Below, in pieces: positions 1 through 5,981 of a stretch of DNA of 5,981 nucleotides. Source of the stretch: Planctomycetota bacterium. Its GTDB lineage: Bacteria > Planctomycetota > UBA8742 > SKZP01 > JAIOTL01. Below the pieces are notes generated by a model, which was not told the origin of the DNA, ran no database searches, and saw only the letters and a program-made list of their open reading frames with translations. Position 1 is the stretch's first letter. Every line of letters starts with the position of its first letter. The translations under genes were made by a program, and so were the position numbers. The stretch covers positions 1 through 5,981 of the forward strand of contig JAIOTL010000418.1 in NCBI GenBank assembly GCA_021106775.1, in the 5' to 3' direction.

Positions 1-40
1 CACAGGTAAACCTGCTTTTACTCACAGCATTGACAATAGA
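1..40 (-). repeat. Repeat unit m1 (minus strand)
   Basis: Read on the minus strand, this copy starts TCTATTGTCAATG, with T in place of the first C of the head. It then runs through TGTGAGTAAAAG to a hairpin GCAGG-TTTA-CCTGT. The stem is CAGG/CCTG (3-6 with 11-14), extended by one G-T wobble that exists only on the minus strand. This is the most diverged head in the array and may be cut by the window edge. Confidence 0.7.
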
Positions 41-79
41 AGCAAACTTTTTGCTTTTTTATACAGTATCGCCAATAGG
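40..79 (-). repeat. Repeat unit m2 (minus strand)
   Basis: On the minus strand the unit opens with CCTATTGGCGATACTGTA and ends in a perfect 7-bp stem, with AAGCAAA at 40-46 pairing to TTTGCTT at 50-56 around a 3-nt loop. On the plus strand the same stem is followed by a run of T ending at base 60. It therefore also resembles a weak, AT-rich intrinsic terminator for anything entering from upstream. Confidence 0.75.
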
Positions 80-96
80 ACTCAAGAGATATTTGA

Positions 97-135
97 CCTA
101 TTGACAGTGGCGTAAAGTAAAGCATGCTTACATGC
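97..135 (+). repeat. Repeat unit p1 (plus strand)
   Basis: This 39-nt copy has head CCTATTGACAGTG, middle GCGTAAAGTAAA, and hairpin GCATG (122-126), loop CTTA, CATGC (131-135). The 13-base head is identical to that of the next copy, which follows directly at 136. Confidence 0.8.
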
Positions 136-176
136 CCTATTGACAGTGTTGTAAACTTAAAGCAGAAAGTCTGCTG
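136..176 (+). repeat. Repeat unit p2 (plus strand)
   Basis: This copy has head CCTATTGACAGTG, middle TTGTAAACTTAA, and hairpin AGCAGA (161-166), loop AAG, TCTGCT (170-175). It aligns with p1 through the AAAGCA block with a single-base length difference, then differs in the hairpin while keeping full pairing. Confidence 0.8.
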
Positions 177-250
177 AAAATGAATATCTGCGTGGATTTT
201 GTTTTATAACACTCGATAAAACTTGTATTTTTACTTCATCTTAACACAAT

Positions 251-267
251 TAAACCTAAGGTTTAGC
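251..267 (+). promoter_or_regulatory. RBS of the M16 gene inside a small hairpin
   Basis: TAAACC (251-256) and GGTTTA (260-265) are perfect complements around a TAA loop. The AAGG at 258-261 is the only Shine-Dalgarno-like element before the ATG at 268, with a spacing of 6 nt, and it overlaps the loop and right arm. This partial RBS supports ATG 268 over the upstream in-frame TTG at 223. Whether the 6-bp stem really restrains initiation is an inference, since the stem is AT-rich. Confidence 0.45.
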
Positions 268-5062
<4,795 letters not shown>

Positions 5063-5126
5063 AAAACATACACCCTAAAATTCTTAAATTATTGAAACTA
5101 AAACGTGCTTTCCACTGTTTAACAGG

Positions 5127-5154
5127 TTGACAATGCAATGTTGAATCTTAAAAT
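5127..5154 (+). promoter_or_regulatory. Probable promoter of tRNA-Asn
   Basis: TTGACA at 5127-5132 is a perfect -35 hexamer. After a 16-nt spacer comes TAAAAT at 5149-5154, matching five of six bases of the -10 consensus. Transcription would begin near 5161, about 17 nt before the mature tRNA end, a normal short leader. This is a sigma-70-style reading. If the host is a member of Bacteroidota with a diverged housekeeping sigma factor, the match means less. The rest of 5063-5177 shows no gene. Confidence 0.5.
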
Positions 5155-5177
5155 AACCCTTCATTAAAATTAATCAA

Positions 5178-5252
5178 TGCCGCGTAGCTCAATGGTAGAG
5201 CGGGTGGCTGTTAACCACTAGGTTAGGGGTTCAAGTCCCTTCGCGGCAGCCA
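5178..5252 (+). tRNA. tRNA-Asn (anticodon GTT), CCA encoded
   Basis: The full cloverleaf can be drawn. The acceptor stem TGCCGCG (5178-5184) pairs perfectly with CGCGGCA (5242-5248), followed by discriminator G5249 and a genome-encoded CCA at 5250-5252. The D arm is GCTC/GAGC (5187-5190 with 5198-5201) around AATGGTA. The anticodon arm is GGTGG (5203-5207) with CCACT (5215-5219), including one G-T wobble. Its loop CTGTTAA places GTT at positions 34-36, which reads AAC and AAT. The variable loop is 5 nt. The T arm is AGGGG/CCCTT around TTCAAGT. No structural defects are seen. Confidence 0.98.
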
Positions 5253-5263
5253 AAATTAACAGG

Positions 5264-5286
5264 GGAAGCATCGCTTCCTTTTTTTT
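5264..5286 (+). terminator. Intrinsic terminator after tRNA-Asn
   Basis: GGAAGC (5264-5269) and GCTTCC (5273-5278) form a perfect stem around ATC, extendable by two G-T wobbles using 5262-5263. Eight T residues follow at 5279-5286. It lies 11 nt past the tRNA CCA and reads only on the plus strand, because the minus-strand side of the stem has no T-tract. The T-run overlaps the stop codon of the convergent gene. Confidence 0.9.
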
Positions 5287-5981
5287 ATTCGTTTTCTTTG
5301 ATGAAATTTTTCAGAAGTCTGATGTGTTCAGGGGTTGTGCCGCAGCATCCGCCGAGAATCGCAATCTTTTTACTCTCAAGCATCGGTTTCATATGATTCA
5401 AGAATTCTTCTGGATGCAGCGGATAATTGCCGTTTTTGTCGGGCAAACCAGCGTTCGGGGCAGCGAGAATCGGAAATTTTGTGATTTCCGCGAGCTTAAG
5501 CGCTGAATCTACGATACTTTTCGGCTCATTCGAACAGTTTATACCTAAAAACAAAGGATTATAAGCGGAAAATACCTTCGCGAAGTCCTCAACCGTATCA
5601 CCCGTGGGCAGTTCCCATGTTTCATCTACGGTTACGCTGAAAGCTAAACGTTTACCGTATTTCCGAACAATTTCCTGAATCGCATCCGCGATGATTTCCG
5701 CAAGGTCAAGATGCCAGATTGTCTCAAGCACAATGAAATCAGCACCGTCAGCACAAAGCGCATCCGTCTGCAACTTGTAGCCGGCAAGATATTTTTCAAT
5801 CTCCATCTCCGATGCTTGACCAAGTAAAAGTTGAAAAATACCCATACTGCCAGCAACATAAACCTGCCTATCTGCTGAATCCGCAACCATTCGGGCAATT
5901 CTCGCACCTTCAAAATTTAACTCTTGCACCAGATTTTCTGATTGAAAGTCAACGACCGCAGAAGGATTCGCGCTAAATGTG
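5285..5981 (-). CDS. Homocysteine S-methyltransferase (BHMT/MetH N-domain type), 5' end outside window
   Basis: The predicted reaction is transfer of a methyl group to the zinc-bound thiol of homocysteine, giving methionine in the cytoplasm. All three zinc cysteines of the family are visible: the TGT codon at 5534-5536 in GINCSNEP, and adjacent TGC codons at 5345-5347 and 5342-5344 in GGCCGTTPEHIRLL. The C-terminal GGCCGTTP signature is diagnostic. The frame stays open to the window edge, starting TFSAN, which matches the family's NTFxAN block, so about 60 N-terminal residues are probably missing. The GTG at 5929 is internal to the domain and should not be taken as the start. The protein stops about 15 residues after the signature, so no folate, cobalamin or methylenetetrahydrofolate reductase domain is fused at the C-terminus. 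It could be the homocysteine module of a split MetH or a stand-alone MmuM/BHMT-like enzyme, and the methyl donor cannot be told from this fragment. Confidence 0.9.
   Translation of the reverse strand, partial: TFSANPSAVVDFQSENLVQELNFEGARIARMVADSADRQVYVAGSMGIFQLLLGQASEMEIEKYLAGYKLQTDALCADGADFIVLETIWHLDLAEIIADAIQEIVRKYGKRLAFSVTVDETWELPTGDTVEDFAKVFSAYNPLFLGINCSNEPKSIVDSALKLAEITKFPILAAPNAGLPDKNGNYPLHPEEFLNHMKPMLESKKIAILGGCCGTTPEHIRLLKNFIKENE

Larger units (their letters stand above)
1..176. repeat. Divergent array of four ~40-nt hairpin-bearing repeats
   Basis: Four diverged copies of one unit lie here. Two read on the minus strand (1-40 and 40-79) and two on the plus strand (97-135 and 136-176), around a 17-nt centre at 80-96. 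A unit starts with a CCTATTG-type head, continues through a variable AT-rich middle to AAAGCA or a close variant, and ends in a short stem-loop. The two plus copies share an identical 13-base start, CCTATTGACAGTG, at 97-109 and 136-148. The two halves face head to head: CAATAGG at 73-79 is the exact complement of CCTATTG at 97-103. No open reading frame fits the block, and there are no unique spacers between adjacent copies, so it is not a CRISPR array. It may continue upstream of the window. The repeat reading is certain from the sequence; the biological role is unknown. Confidence 0.85.

Noticed and set aside
97..160. TTGACA at 101-106 and 140-145 as promoter -35 boxes
   Set aside because: Both belong to the conserved repeat head, and no acceptable -10 element follows at 16-18 nt (ATGCTT and CAGAAA-like bases occupy that position).
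1..176. CRISPR array
   Set aside because: The units abut with no unique spacers, face both directions, and diverge within the repeat. No cas gene is present.
198..233. Bacteroidota-type promoter, TTTG at 198-201 with TATTTTTA at 226-233
   Set aside because: The 24-nt gap is longer than the usual ~19-21, and the -7 element lacks the final G. It is too weak to annotate in AT-rich DNA.
223..267. TTG start at 223 giving a 918-residue peptidase
   Set aside because: The added residues place a second hydrophobic stretch before a perfectly formed signal peptide at ATG 268. No SD is seen before the TTG, while ATG 268 has AAGG at good spacing.
5104..5126. Possible fifth degenerate repeat copy on the minus strand (CCTGTTAAACAGTGGAAAGCA)
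   Set aside because: It resembles the head and AAAGCA block only with several gaps and lacks the terminal hairpin. Chance is likely.

Overview
The window is ordinary bacterial chromosome, moderately AT-rich and densely coded. It holds three protein genes, one tRNA and one unusual intergenic repeat block. A secreted two-half M16 peptidase, bacterial NAD-dependent ligase LigA and a zinc-type homocysteine methyltransferase together suggest a Gram-negative bacterium, plausibly of the Bacteroidota/Chlorobi (FCB) group. That placement is an inference from gene style, with no 16S or ribosomal marker here to fix it.

Layout. Bases 1-176 carry four diverged copies of a unit of about 40 nt: two on the minus strand, a 17-nt centre, then two on the plus strand. 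Each unit ends in its own small hairpin, and the stems differ between copies by paired changes. Bases 177-267 are a short AT-rich leader with a small hairpin over the ribosome-binding site. Bases 268-2979 (+) encode an exported M16 zinc peptidase, and its last 11 bases overlap the start of ligA (2969-5062, +). Bases 5063-5177 are non-coding and hold a probable promoter for tRNA-Asn(GTT) at 5178-5252. A strong intrinsic terminator follows at 5264-5286. The T-tract of that terminator runs into the stop codon of a convergent minus-strand gene (5285 to the window end), a homocysteine S-methyltransferase cut off at its 5' side by the window edge.

Functionally the genes are housekeeping: extracytoplasmic proteolysis, DNA replication and repair, translation, and methionine synthesis. 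The peptidase and ligase probably share a transcript and are translationally coupled, though no functional link between them is known. The only structure that standard gene content does not explain is the repeat block at 1-176. No defence system, insertion sequence, CRISPR array or phage gene is visible.
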